From assembly GCA_026415575.1 (NCBI GenBank), contig JAOAGV010000002.1, positions 30,308-94,307 on the forward strand: 64,000 nucleotides of DNA, read 5' to 3'. Both the position numbers and the translations under genes were made by a program. The notes under the pieces are model-generated. The model made no database searches and was not told the DNA's origin. It saw nothing but the letters and a program-made list of their open reading frames with translations. Source of the DNA: Candidatus Sumerlaeia bacterium (GTDB taxonomy: Bacteria; Sumerlaeota; Sumerlaeia; JADFCW01). This document shows positions 16,968-25,881 of this stretch, in pieces (the first letter of the stretch is position 1; each line of letters begins with the position of its first letter).

Positions 16968-17843
16968 TCATCCCTCTGCTTCTTTATTGGCTTTGGGCGG
17001 TTCGCTATAGACGGCAGTTCCGGGCGCGTCGTGGCACTGGTCGAGAAACTCATTGCTGATGGCCTCGAATTCATCGGCAAGGCTTTCGATGCGGCTGAGA
17101 AAATAGTAATACAGCAGCAATGCGGGAATGGCCACCGTCAGGCCGGCGGCCGTGGTGATCAGGGCGACATAGATGCCGGAGGCCAAAAGTTCGCCGCGCC
17201 CCAGACCGTGCTGGGCCGCACTGCGAAAGGCTCCGATCATCCCATAGATTGTTCCGAGCAGTCCAAGCAGCGGAGATATGGTACCGACAATGGCAAGTGT
17301 TTCCAGTCCGCGGCGCAAACGCGCCACTTCGCTGGTGGCAGCGTCCTGCACTGCCTGTTCGAGGATTTCGAGCCGCCGGCCCAGTTTCAAGATGCCCGCG
17401 CGGATGATATTCGAGAGCGGCGACGGCGTGCGGTCACAATACGCCAGAGCGCCGGCAATGTTGGTGCCGTCCGGTCCAAAGGCAACGACCAGTCCCTTCA
17501 TGAATCCGGGCGGGATGATTCGATTGCGCCGCAGGCTGAACAGCCGTTCGAGCGCAATCGCCAGTGCAACCAGCGAACACAAGCCGATGGGGATCATCAT
17601 CGGGCCGCCGGCGACAATCAGTTCCCAGAGGGTTTTTGGGTGTTGGAAGGGAATGGCCGGCGGGCGGTCGCCCAGAACGGCCGGCGGATTGGCGGGTGGT
17701 TCGGGGGCCGGAGCGGCTTTCGGTGTTGAAAGCGCAAGAACCGTCATGGCGAGCAGTGAAGCCGCCATGAAAAACTGCTTCCAGCGTGTTACCGCCATGG
17801 ATGGGATGGACAGAATGCTTGGTGGCTTCATTTTTCTTTTCAT
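16968..17843 (-). CDS. exbB: ExbB/TolQ/MotA-family proton channel protein
   Basis: 291 aa. An N-terminal signal or extra helix (residues 21-42) and a Pro/Ala-rich stretch precede the three-helix ExbB core: GGPMMIPIGLCSLVALAIALERLF, then GTISPLLGLLGTIYGMIGAF (the most conserved ExbB segment), then LITTAAGLTVAIPALLLYYYF. Such extended N-termini are common in Planctomycetes-type ExbB. It forms the proton channel with ExbD. Only 34 bp separate its start from the TPR gene stop, indicating one operon. The exact start (17843 or a Met a few codons in) is undecided. Confidence 0.93.
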   Translation of the reverse strand: MKRKMKPPSILSIPSMAVTRWKQFFMAASLLAMTVLALSTPKAAPAPEPPANPPAVLGDRPPAIPFQHPKTLWELIVAGGPMMIPIGLCSLVALAIALERLFSLRRNRIIPPGFMKGLVVAFGPDGTNIAGALAYCDRTPSPLSNIIRAGILKLGRRLEILEQAVQDAATSEVARLRRGLETLAIVGTISPLLGLLGTIYGMIGAFRSAAQHGLGRGELLASGIYVALITTAAGLTVAIPALLLYYYFLSRIESLADEFEAISNEFLDQCHDAPGTAVYSEPPKANKEAEG

Positions 17844-17877
17844 TTTTCCCTTTTCCCTTTTCGCTTTTTGGTTCCGC

Positions 17878-20800
17878 TTATCGTTGTCCGATTTCGGCGA
17901 GGCGTTTTTCGGCCAGACGCGCTTCGTCGGTGTCGGAATACTTCGATTTTACTTCCTCATAGCGTGCGCGGGCTTCCTCGAGACGGCCCATTTTTTCGAG
18001 GGCGCGTCCGGCCTCCAACAATGCGCGCGCGCTCCATTGCGGAAATGAATAAAGAATTTCGACTTTCATCAACTCCTTAACCGCGTCGGCGAGACGGTTT
18101 TGGGCAAACAGACACTCGCCGATCTGAAACTGCGCCCGCGCCGCCCACTCGCCCTGATAGCCCGAATCGAGCAGCGCGCGATAGGCCGCCACCGCGTCCT
18201 CGTGGCGTTTCAGGTTCTCGCGCGCCCAACCCAAATAGAATTGCGCGCGCGGGGCAAGGCTGCCCGATGGATACTTCGCCAGAAACTCCGCCGCCGACTT
18301 TTCCGACGCCTCAAACCGCTCCGCCAGAGCCTGACACTCCACAAGACGCAGCAGGCTCTCCGCATGGAGATCGAAAGTCGGATACTCCTTCGCGATCCGC
18401 GCGTAGTGCAAGATTGCCTTGTCGTATTCCTTCAACCGGAACCGTGCCTCGCCCGCCTGATACGCCGCCTGCGGCGCCAAAGCGGACGTGGGCATCTCGC
18501 CGGCCAGCCGCTCGAACGCGGTGGCCGCCCGCGCCCAATCGCCCTTTTCGAACCAGCACCAGCCGAGGCGGTAAAGTGCGCGCGATTTGAGCGCAGCGTC
18601 CCGTGTTTTTTCCACCACCGGCTCAAGGCGCGCGATGGCTGCATTCCATTGTTTCGCGTCAAATTCCAGTTCGGCCAGTTCGACCGCCGCCGCCGCGGCA
18701 AGCGGGCTTTCCGGAAAATCGCGCATCAACCGCTCGTAGCGCGCGCGCGCCGCTTCGGGTTCCTTCAGCCGGCGAAACGCCCACGCCGATTCATAGAGCG
18801 CGCGATCACTCAGGGCCGACCGCGGCGAGCGCTCCAGAAGCCGCTCATATTGCTCGACGGCCCAGCGGTCGCGTCCGGCTTTGGCCACCGCGGCGCCGAG
18901 CTGCACCAGCGCTGTATCGGCCAGTTCGAGCGGCGCCGTGGTTTTCAGCACCCGCTGCAGCAATTCGTCGGCTTGGGTGAATTGCTCCAGTTGAATCAGC
19001 GCAAGGGCGCGATGGCAGGCCGCTTCGCCGGCGCGCGGGTCGTTCGGATAGCGTTTTGCAAAGTCCTCGAACCGCCGTGCCGCTTCTTCCCAGCGGCGTT
19101 GCTCGGCGGCCAGAGAAGCCAGATTGTAATCGGCGGCCGCGGCAAGAGGACCGGCGTCGGGCCGCGCCAACAGATGCTCGAACCTCCGGCGCGCGTCGTC
19201 GTAGGCCTTCCGCTCGTATTGTGTCTGTCCGGCCTCGAACAGGGCGCGCGGCACGAGCAGACTTTCGCCGCATTCCTTGACCACGCGGTCGAATGCGGCA
19301 ATTGCCTCGGCAGTTTTTCCGCATTCGCGCAGCGCAATCCCCCACTTCAGGAGCGCATCGTCGCGGTTCGCGGTGTTGCCGGCGTGGGCAACATATCGCT
19401 CAAGATACGCCGCGGCTTCGCTCCACTTTTTCATCTGCACCAACGCATCGCCCGTCAGATAGAGCGCCTGCGCCAGAACCGAATCCGTCGTGGCTCGGTC
19501 GGCCAGCGGCTGAAGCAGCCGGACGGCTTCATCAAACCGACCGCGTGCATGGGCGATGGCGCCGATCCGGAATCGCGCCCGTTCGACATGCTCCGAGCGC
19601 GGATAGCGCTCGATGAAGCTGCGATAGCGATTTCCGGCTTCCTCAAATTGCTTGAGGAGAAAGAGGTTTTCGGCGGCCAAAAACCGGAGCGCCTCTGCGC
19701 GCGACCCTTCGCCGGCACTGCGCAGAAGCGTCTCGCATCGCTTGAGGCTTTCCTCGTAGCGCCCGGCCTGATGAAGACAGAGGCAGGCGGAATAGGCGGC
19801 CTCGCCCGCGCGCGGATGGCTGGCAAACTCCGAAGCAAACGTCCCAAATGTCCCGGCCGCTTCGACAAACCGCTTCTGGCCCATCTGCAACGCGGCCAGC
19901 TCCAGCAACATGTCGCCGCGCAGGTCGCTGTCGCGATGCTGCTTCAAGGCCCCGGCCAGAACCTGTTCGGCCTCGGCAGATTTGCCCCGTGCGGCCAATG
20001 CGCGCGCACGCCAGAATTGCGCATCGTCGGTCCATTCGTCGGCGGTTTCAGCCAGACGGGCCAGCAGTTTGTCGGCCTCGTCGGCGCGGCGAAGTTCCAG
20101 AAGTGCGCGCGCGCGATAGAGCTCGCCAAGACGCGTGAGAGGGCTGTTTGGGAAATCGCGGCGGAGTTGATCGGCCACCTCGACCGCCTTGTCGTATTCC
20201 GCGGCCTCGAACTGCGCCAGCACAAGCCCCGCCAACGCTTCGGCCCCGAAGTTACCCTTGCGGCGGCGGGCGGCGTCATAGCGACGGGCGGCCTCGGCGG
20301 GTTTTCCCGCCTCGCGCAGACAATCGCCGAGCAGAACTTCGGCCTGCTGGGCATGGGGCGATTCGGGATTGTTCTTGAGAAACTCTTCGAGCCGCGCCTG
20401 TGCCTGCTCGAATTGCTTCAAGCGCGTCCGGGCCACCGACGATTGGAGAAGGGCGCGGGCGGCCAGAGGACTGTTCGGCCAGCGCCGCAGGAGAGTCTCG
20501 TAGTGGTCGGCGGCTTTTTGCCATTGCTCGCGCGCCAGAAAGCTTTCGGCCAGACCCGCCGCCGCATCGTCGGCCAGCTCGTGATCGCCGCGCTTCTCCA
20601 CCACCCATGCGAACGCCTTTTCGGCGCTCGCCGCATCGCCCAATGCCAAACGGCACTGGCCCAGCAGGCAGTGAACCTCGGCCGCTTGTGCGAAGCGGTC
20701 TTTCGAGGCCAGCGCCTCGAACTGTTCGGCCGCTTCTTTCATCCGGTCCAACTGATAGTAGCACAAGCCGAGTGCATAGCGGGCTTCATCGGCTTTCGGA

Positions 20801-21006
20801 TGGGTGGGATGCTTTTGAAGAAAGGCACGGTATTCTTCGGCGGCCAGTTCGTGCAGGCCGCTGTTGAACAGGCCGTTGGCCGTATACAGCTGTTCGCTGG
20901 CCGCGTCGCGCTTGGCCGGTGCCGCTGCGGCCAACAGTGCCGCTGCGCACACGGCCAGCCACGCCGCGCGCCACCTCGCACGCCTTGTCTGTTTGTGCAT
21001 CATCAA
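17878..21006 (-). CDS. Large periplasmic TPR protein
   Basis: 1042 aa. Signal peptide (about residues 1-29, basic start then AAALLAAAAP), followed by more than twenty tetratricopeptide repeats over the full length, e.g. GLHELAAEEYRAFLQKHPTHPKADEARYALG and EARARYEEVKSKYSDTDEARLAEKRLAEIG. The regular spacing resembles YbgF/CpoB and BamD-type repeats. CpoB works beside TolA-TolQR, which fits this neighbour set. GAAAGGAAG lies upstream of the triple ATG. It is the first gene of the TPR-exbB-exbD-TonB-like operon. Role inferred: periplasmic scaffold of the motor complex. Confidence 0.88.
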   Translation of the reverse strand: MMMHKQTRRARWRAAWLAVCAAALLAAAAPAKRDAASEQLYTANGLFNSGLHELAAEEYRAFLQKHPTHPKADEARYALGLCYYQLDRMKEAAEQFEALASKDRFAQAAEVHCLLGQCRLALGDAASAEKAFAWVVEKRGDHELADDAAAGLAESFLAREQWQKAADHYETLLRRWPNSPLAARALLQSSVARTRLKQFEQAQARLEEFLKNNPESPHAQQAEVLLGDCLREAGKPAEAARRYDAARRRKGNFGAEALAGLVLAQFEAAEYDKAVEVADQLRRDFPNSPLTRLGELYRARALLELRRADEADKLLARLAETADEWTDDAQFWRARALAARGKSAEAEQVLAGALKQHRDSDLRGDMLLELAALQMGQKRFVEAAGTFGTFASEFASHPRAGEAAYSACLCLHQAGRYEESLKRCETLLRSAGEGSRAEALRFLAAENLFLLKQFEEAGNRYRSFIERYPRSEHVERARFRIGAIAHARGRFDEAVRLLQPLADRATTDSVLAQALYLTGDALVQMKKWSEAAAYLERYVAHAGNTANRDDALLKWGIALRECGKTAEAIAAFDRVVKECGESLLVPRALFEAGQTQYERKAYDDARRRFEHLLARPDAGPLAAAADYNLASLAAEQRRWEEAARRFEDFAKRYPNDPRAGEAACHRALALIQLEQFTQADELLQRVLKTTAPLELADTALVQLGAAVAKAGRDRWAVEQYERLLERSPRSALSDRALYESAWAFRRLKEPEAARARYERLMRDFPESPLAAAAAVELAELEFDAKQWNAAIARLEPVVEKTRDAALKSRALYRLGWCWFEKGDWARAATAFERLAGEMPTSALAPQAAYQAGEARFRLKEYDKAILHYARIAKEYPTFDLHAESLLRLVECQALAERFEASEKSAAEFLAKYPSGSLAPRAQFYLGWARENLKRHEDAVAAYRALLDSGYQGEWAARAQFQIGECLFAQNRLADAVKELMKVEILYSFPQWSARALLEAGRALEKMGRLEEARARYEEVKSKYSDTDEARLAEKRLAEIGQR

Positions 21007-21028
21007 AACAAGGACTTCCTTTCTCGGC

Positions 21029-21649
21029 CTACATGGCGACGGGCCATTTCAACTCCTCGCGCAGGCCGGTCAGCACGAGCGAAACGGCCTTGGCGGCGAG
21101 GAAGACATACAAGAGCCGCGCAATGATCAATCCGTCGTGCGGCCCCAGCACGCGCGCGAGCATCGGCGCGCCGCGCACAATTGCAAAAACCACCACAAAC
21201 GCCGCCAGCGCCGTCAGGATCATCAACACCGGGCCGTCGCGCTGCGACAAAATAATCGTCATGGCCAGAGTGCCCGGCCCCACCAGAATCGGAAACGCCA
21301 GCGGAAAATAGGCCAGAAACCGTTCTTCCTGCTGAGTGACTTTTATCTCCGCCATGGGGTTCAGCACGCCGCGCGCAGCCACGATGAACAGCAAAATGCC
21401 CCCGGCAATTTTGAACTCCCCCAAAGTAACTCCAAACAAATGCCGCAAACACACGTCGCCCACCAAGGCGAAAAACAAAACCATGCACAGCGCCGTCAAT
21501 ACGGCGGTATTCAACGTTCGGGCCCGGCGCTCCGGGTCCATCTTCGCCGTGAACTTCACAAACAGCGGGATATTGCCGATCGGGTTGAGCACGGCCAGCA
21601 ACAGCAGCATTTCGCGAAAAATCAAGGTTACTGTGGCAATCACATCCAT
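21029..21649 (-). CDS. MarC/UPF0056-family inner membrane protein
   Basis: 206 aa with six hydrophobic segments. MarC landmarks are present: LAVLNPIGNIPLFVKFT near the N-terminus and AFPILVGPGTLAMTIILS in the middle. The family (once called multiple antibiotic resistance protein, also NAAT-like) has no firmly established substrate. GGAAAGGAT lies just before the ATG. It starts 34 bp after the DUF4380 gene ends and is followed by the TPR gene 22 bp later, all in one direction, so it could belong to the same transcript. Confidence 0.9.
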   Translation of the reverse strand: MDVIATVTLIFREMLLLLAVLNPIGNIPLFVKFTAKMDPERRARTLNTAVLTALCMVLFFALVGDVCLRHLFGVTLGEFKIAGGILLFIVAARGVLNPMAEIKVTQQEERFLAYFPLAFPILVGPGTLAMTIILSQRDGPVLMILTALAAFVVVFAIVRGAPMLARVLGPHDGLIIARLLYVFLAAKAVSLVLTGLREELKWPVAM

Positions 21650-21683
21650 TCAGGATATCCTTTCCTGCCGCGCCCGCACCGCC

Positions 21684-22694
21684 TCACGGCGAACGGGGTT
21701 CGCGAGCCATTTCCTGCACAATCGGCAGCAATCGCACGACATCTTCCGCCTTGGTGATTTCCACTTCCACGTGCCTCAGGTCCCACCGCTCCTCGAAGGA
21801 ATACGTTTGCCCCGGCGCCAACTTCACCGTCGGACTCATCGGCTCCAGTTCCGTCCGCTCTTGAGCATCCACATAAAGAGCGACCGTGTTGCCCCCGTCG
21901 CCGTAGTGTGCGTCGGCAAAGACCGGAAAGCGTTTGACATACAGCCAGCCGTTGCGAAATCCGGCCACCCAGCCCGTCATACTGTCGGCTCCTACTTTTT
22001 CCGTTTTTCTCCCCGGCACGGTAACAAGCAGATTGCCAATCCGTTGCACGCGCGGGGAACCGGGCGACTGCCCATCATAGCGGAATTCGCCGCGCTTGCC
22101 CTGCCGTTGCGACCAACCGGCGGGAAACCGGCTCCGCGGATTGATTTCCAGAAATGCATAGTCGGCGACGGTCAATGTGCGGTCCCACAGGCACCATTTG
22201 GCCTCCTGCGAGCCGATGTTCTTCATCGCCTGCTTTATAGTTAGACCCGCGCCGCTCGGGTCGAGTTTGATCTCCTTGATTAATTGTGCCGGGAGGTCTT
22301 CATCGGGCGGGCTGGTCAACCGCACCGAGAGCGGGCCAAGCCGCTCGACGGCATAGCGCCCCAGCCACAACGGCAGATGTATGGGCAGATTGGCAATCTC
22401 CGGGCCGATGTCGAGATTGTAGCCGCCGACAGGAAACCAGCGGTCGAGCGCTTCGAGCGTATCGCCTTCGGCGCGCGGGTCTTCCCAGAGGAAATTGGGG
22501 CCGCCGTCGCGGCTGTAATGGAGAATGCGGCCGCCGGCAGCCGGGGCAACAATCACACGTGCCGTGCCGTTGGAGATTTCCAGACAATCCGTCCATCCTT
22601 GAAACGCTACGGTTTGGATTTCCGCTTGCACCGTTGCTGTACCAACAAGACATCCAACCAGCACGCTCCCGAAGGTTGCAGAAAACCGACGCAT
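21684..22694 (-). CDS. Secreted DUF4380-type (mutarotase-like) protein
   Basis: 336 aa. Signal peptide (residues 1-24, ending TVQA). The body begins with SNGTARVIVAPAAGGRILHYS, as in galactose-mutarotase-like beta-sandwiches. It then has NFLWEDP and PVGGYNLDIGPE, and a C-terminal SPTVKLAPGQTYSFEERWDL, matching the DUF4380 family of exported proteins. A role in carbohydrate handling is inferred only from the fold. It is the first gene of the minus-strand block and faces a 928-bp non-coding region upstream. Confidence 0.75.
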   Translation of the reverse strand: MRRFSATFGSVLVGCLVGTATVQAEIQTVAFQGWTDCLEISNGTARVIVAPAAGGRILHYSRDGGPNFLWEDPRAEGDTLEALDRWFPVGGYNLDIGPEIANLPIHLPLWLGRYAVERLGPLSVRLTSPPDEDLPAQLIKEIKLDPSGAGLTIKQAMKNIGSQEAKWCLWDRTLTVADYAFLEINPRSRFPAGWSQRQGKRGEFRYDGQSPGSPRVQRIGNLLVTVPGRKTEKVGADSMTGWVAGFRNGWLYVKRFPVFADAHYGDGGNTVALYVDAQERTELEPMSPTVKLAPGQTYSFEERWDLRHVEVEITKAEDVVRLLPIVQEMAREPRSP

Positions 22695-22891
22695 CGCTTG
22701 ACCTCCTCAAGAGGGCTGCAGAAACTTTTGAAGTACGAACGCAAAGGTTTCAAGTATAGATGGACAGAATCTAAAATGTTCAAATCATGGAGGGACGCCT
22801 TCTATGGTGGGTGCATCATCTCCCGAAATCGGGACAGGGTTGCCGCGAGCGCAAGCAAGACCGCCGCGGGATGCGGAACCCCCTTACTAGT

Positions 22892-23033
22892 TTTGGAGTG
22901 CGGCAGCCATGCTGCCGCTTTGCTGAAATCGTCCGTCGTCAGACAAAGCGTCGGCGCTGGGGAAAGGACCCACCTTTGGCGAGTTTGAACTTGGCAAAAA
23001 AGAAAGCGGCAGCATGGCTGCCGCAATCCAAAG
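22892..23033. repeat. 140-bp palindromic-arm element, copy 1
   Basis: Left arm TTTTGGAGTGCGGCAGCCAT continues to CTGCCGCTTTG; the right arm is its inverse (AAAGCGGCAGCATGGCTGCC ... ATCCAAAG). Each arm is itself a palindrome around CAT(G). The interior differs from copies 2 and 4 though its length is the same. It lies in the 928-bp gap 22695-23622, which has no credible gene. Confidence 0.85.
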
Positions 23034-23274
23034 GGGACGCCGATTTGTGTATAGTGACGAGGGTGCTGTCTCAGACCAATTCCTTTTTGCCGTTCGGGTC
23101 AAAAAAGCCGCAGCATGATCGAAAGACCTTCTCGCGATTTCGGGAGAAACCCCCTTCTATGGCGTCCGAACCAAACTTGAATACGGTTGGGACGCGATGG
23201 GTTCAGTGTATGGAACCACGCACCTCCAAGACTTGCTATCGCTATTTGAAAGAGCAAGGCCCATTGGCGTCATC

Positions 23275-23572
23275 TTATCCACAGGGTTTTCCACAGCCGA
23301 CTGACGGCTTTTTCACAAAACGGATGATTGCAAATGTTTTGCGCACGGCAGACTGGTTAGGGGCTTTTTGTAAGGATAAACGGAAATATCCAGTCTAAAA
23401 TAAGTTCAATAAAATCAGATTGGTAGAATTTTTGTCGCCATGCCATTTGTTAGAATAACATGATTTATGGATGATGTTGCTTTAACATTCTTTTATGGAC
23501 AGAATGCCGAAAAAATGCTTCATTTTGTTTTCGTTAGGCAGTTTTCCACAGGTTTTTCAACCGATAACCACA
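23275..23572. other. AT-rich stretch with DnaA-box-like sites (candidate origin)
   Basis: TTATCCACA at 23275-23283 is a perfect DnaA box. TTTTCCACA follows at 23287 and again at 23542, and ATAACCACA at 23564. Between them (about 23380-23540) the DNA is clearly AT-rich against its GC-rich surroundings. Genes to the left run leftward for 9 kb and the next gene to the right runs rightward. dnaA, dnaN and gyrB are absent nearby. A replication origin is possible but unproven; a regulatory region of the NUDIX gene is the alternative. Confidence 0.35.
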
Positions 23573-23622
23573 AGCCCCAATTACGGGCTCTCAATCCGTA
23601 ACCTCTGAAAGGAAAACCACCT

Positions 23623-24321
23623 ATGTCTGAGCAGGAAATATCCGAGGCCGAATACATCCGTAATTACAACCCCAACCGCTGGGCGCATCCTTCGCTGGCT
23701 GCCGACGCCGTGGTATTCACTTTCGACGCCGGTCGCCTTCGTGTTCTTCTCATCCAGCGAAAAAATCATCCCTTTCGCGGCTGGTGGACTTTTCCGGGCG
23801 GATTTGTGGACGATGGCGAAGACCCCGACGTGGCCGTGCGGCGCGAGTTGCGCGAAGAGGCCGGACTCGATCTTCCCGAAATGTGGCAGTTCGGCGCCTT
23901 TGGACGGCCCGACAGGGACCCGCGATGCCACGTCGTTTCCATTGCCTATTTCGGCATACTGGTGGCGGGCGCACAGACGCCCCGCGCCGATGACGACGCG
24001 GCCGCAGCCGGCTGGTTTCCCGTCGCCGAGCTTCCCCCTCTGGCCTTCGATCACAAAGACGTGTTTGCGCGCGTGATGGAGCGCCTGCGGCGCGAGCTGG
24101 AGCGGCCGTCGTTTGCGCTGAAGTTTTTCCGAAAGCGCGTAACCGGCGGCGAGATTGCCGCGCTTTACCGTGAGGTTTTCGGAAAGAATCTCAACCGCAC
24201 CCGACTGCTTCGCCGCCTTCGGCAGTTTTGTCGTGAGGAACCGACGCTCCATCGCCCCCTCCGAATCAGCCGCCGGCGCCTTCGCCAGTTCGAAGCCGCC
24301 CGCGCCAAATGGTGGGTTTGA
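23623..24321 (+). CDS. NUDIX hydrolase with C-terminal winged-helix (NrtR-like)
   Basis: 232 aa. The NUDIX box is complete: GGFVDDGEDPDVAVRRELRE followed by EAGL, matching GX5EX7REUXEEXGU. The N-terminal part has RLRVLLIQRKNHPFRGWW. The C-terminal third (ALKFFRKRVTGGEIAALYREVFGKNLNRTRLLRRL) resembles the winged helix of NrtR/ADP-ribose-hydrolase-like regulators, where a NUDIX domain senses ADP-ribose and the helix binds DNA. No NAD-biosynthesis genes flank it, so a regulatory role is only inferred. GAAAGGAAA precedes the ATG. Confidence 0.88.
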   Translation: MSEQEISEAEYIRNYNPNRWAHPSLAADAVVFTFDAGRLRVLLIQRKNHPFRGWWTFPGGFVDDGEDPDVAVRRELREEAGLDLPEMWQFGAFGRPDRDPRCHVVSIAYFGILVAGAQTPRADDDAAAAGWFPVAELPPLAFDHKDVFARVMERLRRELERPSFALKFFRKRVTGGEIAALYREVFGKNLNRTRLLRRLRQFCREEPTLHRPLRISRRRLRQFEAARAKWWV

Positions 24322-24347
24322 TGCGGGGAATTGTATCGGTGGTCGAA

Positions 24348-24788
24348 CTACTCCATCCGGTTCCACGGCAGGGCGGCTGAGGCGGGGCCGTAGATGCGCA
24401 ATCTTGCGGATTTTGGCGTGGCCACAAGATGCGTTCCTGGCGGCTCCTCATCGGCGGCACCGTCTTCGGCTCCGGTGACCAAGCGGCTGCCATTGGTGGA
24501 CAGCGCGGCGCCCGTGAGTGCGCCGGTGTGGCCGACGCGGCTTCGCAACAAAGTGCTGATCGAGGCATTCCAAAAGATTGTCTGGCGGTCGCTTGCAACC
24601 ACAATTGACTCGGCATCGAAGGAAAAGGCCACAAAGGCAATCGAGGAGGGAAAGCCCGCAAAGGTGCGAATCCATGCGCCCGTGTTGGCGTTCCACAGTC
24701 TGACAGTGTTGTCATCGCTGCCCGTCAGGATTTTGGAGCCGTCGCGCGAGAAGGCAATCGCGTTAATACCGCAAGAGTGCCCGGGGTG
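24348..24788 (-). pseudogene. Remnant of a WD40-repeat protein
   Basis: The minus-strand frame reads GHSCGINAIAFSRDGSKILT, then GSDDNTVRLWNANTGAW: a clear WD40 blade. A weaker blade (AFSFDAESIVVASDRQTIFW) and a third (GHTGALTGAALSTNGSRLVTG) follow. Upstream the frame meets TAG at 24789-24791 and then the repeat element at 24827-24966, with no start codon. The fragment of about 146 codons looks like the 3' end of a beta-propeller gene whose front has been lost. Confidence 0.65.
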
Positions 24789-24826
24789 CTACTCCCGAAA
24801 TCGGGAGTATGTGTTTACCACGGGCC

Positions 24827-24966
24827 CTTGGAGTGCGGCAGCCATGCTGCCGCTTTGCTCTCCGACGGCCCTAAACCAGCCAAATGGGGCCTTTTCCGGG
24901 AAAACGAACGTTTCTTTTCACAACGGACGCTTATAAAAGCGGCAGCCATGCTGCCGCACTCCAAAG
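24827..24966. repeat. 140-bp palindromic-arm element, copy 2
   Basis: Arms CTTGGAGTGCGGCAGCCATG and its inverse. The interior (starting CTCTCCGACGGCCCTAAACC) is about 90% identical to copy 4 at 63325-63464, 38 kb away. Read on the + strand it gives the spurious peptide LECGSHAAALLSDGPKPAK. It sits between the WD40 remnant and dtd. Confidence 0.9.
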
Positions 24967-24986
24967 CCTTGTCTAACGTGGCCCTC

Positions 24987-25439
24987 TTATTTCACCCAGT
25001 GGCGGCTGTCGAGCACAAGGGTTACGGGGCCATCGTTGCACAGCGAGACGTCCATCATGGCCTGAAACTGGCCCGTGGCTACAGGCAGATTGTGCTCGCG
25101 AAGGCGGGCCACGTAGCGCTCGAACAGGGCGTTGGCGCGTTCGGGCGGCGCGGCGTCGGTAAAACTGGGCCGCCGGCCCTTGCGGCAATCGGCCAAGAGT
25201 GTGAATTGCGAGACCGCCAGAATTGCCCCGCCCACATCGAGCAGCGAGCGGTTCATGTGGTGCTGGGCGTCGGGGAAAATCCGCAGGTGGACGGTTTTGT
25301 CGGCCAAGGCCAGTGCATGCTGCTCGTCGTCGGCGGCCGCCACGCCGACCAGCGCGAGCAAGCCCGGCCCGATTTCACCGACAAGGCGTCCGGCAACTTC
25401 GACGCGCGCCCATTTCACACGCTGGAGGACGGCGATCAT
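24987..25439 (-). CDS. dtd: D-aminoacyl-tRNA deacylase
   Basis: Removes D-amino acids (and glycine from tRNA-Ala) mischarged on tRNA; cytosolic homodimer. The protein has 150 aa, normal length. The active-site motif [19 protein letters not shown] and the C-terminal [11 protein letters not shown] (the cross-subunit Gly-Pro motif) are intact. The start [15 protein letters not shown] is canonical. Its ATG overlaps the stop of the DUF1844 gene (ATGA at 25436-25439), indicating translational coupling. Confidence 0.97.
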   Translation of the reverse strand: MIAVLQRVKWARVEVAGRLVGEIGPGLLALVGVAAADDEQHALALADKTVHLRIFPDAQHHMNRSLLDVGGAILAVSQFTLLADCRKGRRPSFTDAAPPERANALFERYVARLREHNLPVATGQFQAMMDVSLCNDGPVTLVLDSRHWVK

Positions 25440-25792
25440 GACACGGTCGGCTCCGTCGTCGGCGGGGAAGTGGTCTTGCCCGTATCTCTTTTCAGATTGC
25501 AGGCATGAAGGTAGGCCATCCGAACGGCGTGGAGCATTTCGTCGAGATAGTCTTTTTCGTCAGCCGTGAGGTTGCCTTTGGTTTTAGCCTCCAGAAGTTC
25601 GAGTATGCCGATTTGATACTGGGCGAGTTTGAGATTCGGCTCAGCCTTTTCGCTAACCGGATTGAGCAAGTGGCCGGTCCATATAAGCGCGGGTACGGCA
25701 AAGGTTTCGACCAAGTGTCTAAAGGTGGGATGGGGCGGCGAGGCATCTTCGCCTGCGGCCGCGGAATCGGATTTGTCGGTCTCTTCGTTCAT
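25436..25792 (-). CDS. DUF1844-family protein
   Basis: 118 aa. Acidic N-terminus, then [20 protein letters not shown] and the conserved [28 protein letters not shown] Leu-rich helix ([17 protein letters not shown]) follows. These match DUF1844, a small cytosolic family of unknown function widespread in Deltaproteobacteria and PVC bacteria. Coupled to dtd by a 4-bp overlap. Confidence 0.85.
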   Translation of the reverse strand: MNEETDKSDSAAAGEDASPPHPTFRHLVETFAVPALIWTGHLLNPVSEKAEPNLKLAQYQIGILELLEAKTKGNLTADEKDYLDEMLHAVRMAYLHACNLKRDTGKTTSPPTTEPTVS

Positions 25793-25881
25793 CGGCTTTT
25801 GGCTCCCCTAATCTGAAGAAATTCGGCGAGGGTGAAGTCGGGCTGAAACCCGGTATGGTCTTTTTCAGCAAGGCACCGGCA

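Noticed and set aside
18100-21126. 1008-aa frame on the + strand opposite the TPR gene
   Set aside because: No family features; composition is that of a GC-rich antisense shadow, while the minus strand encodes clear TPR repeats with a signal peptide.
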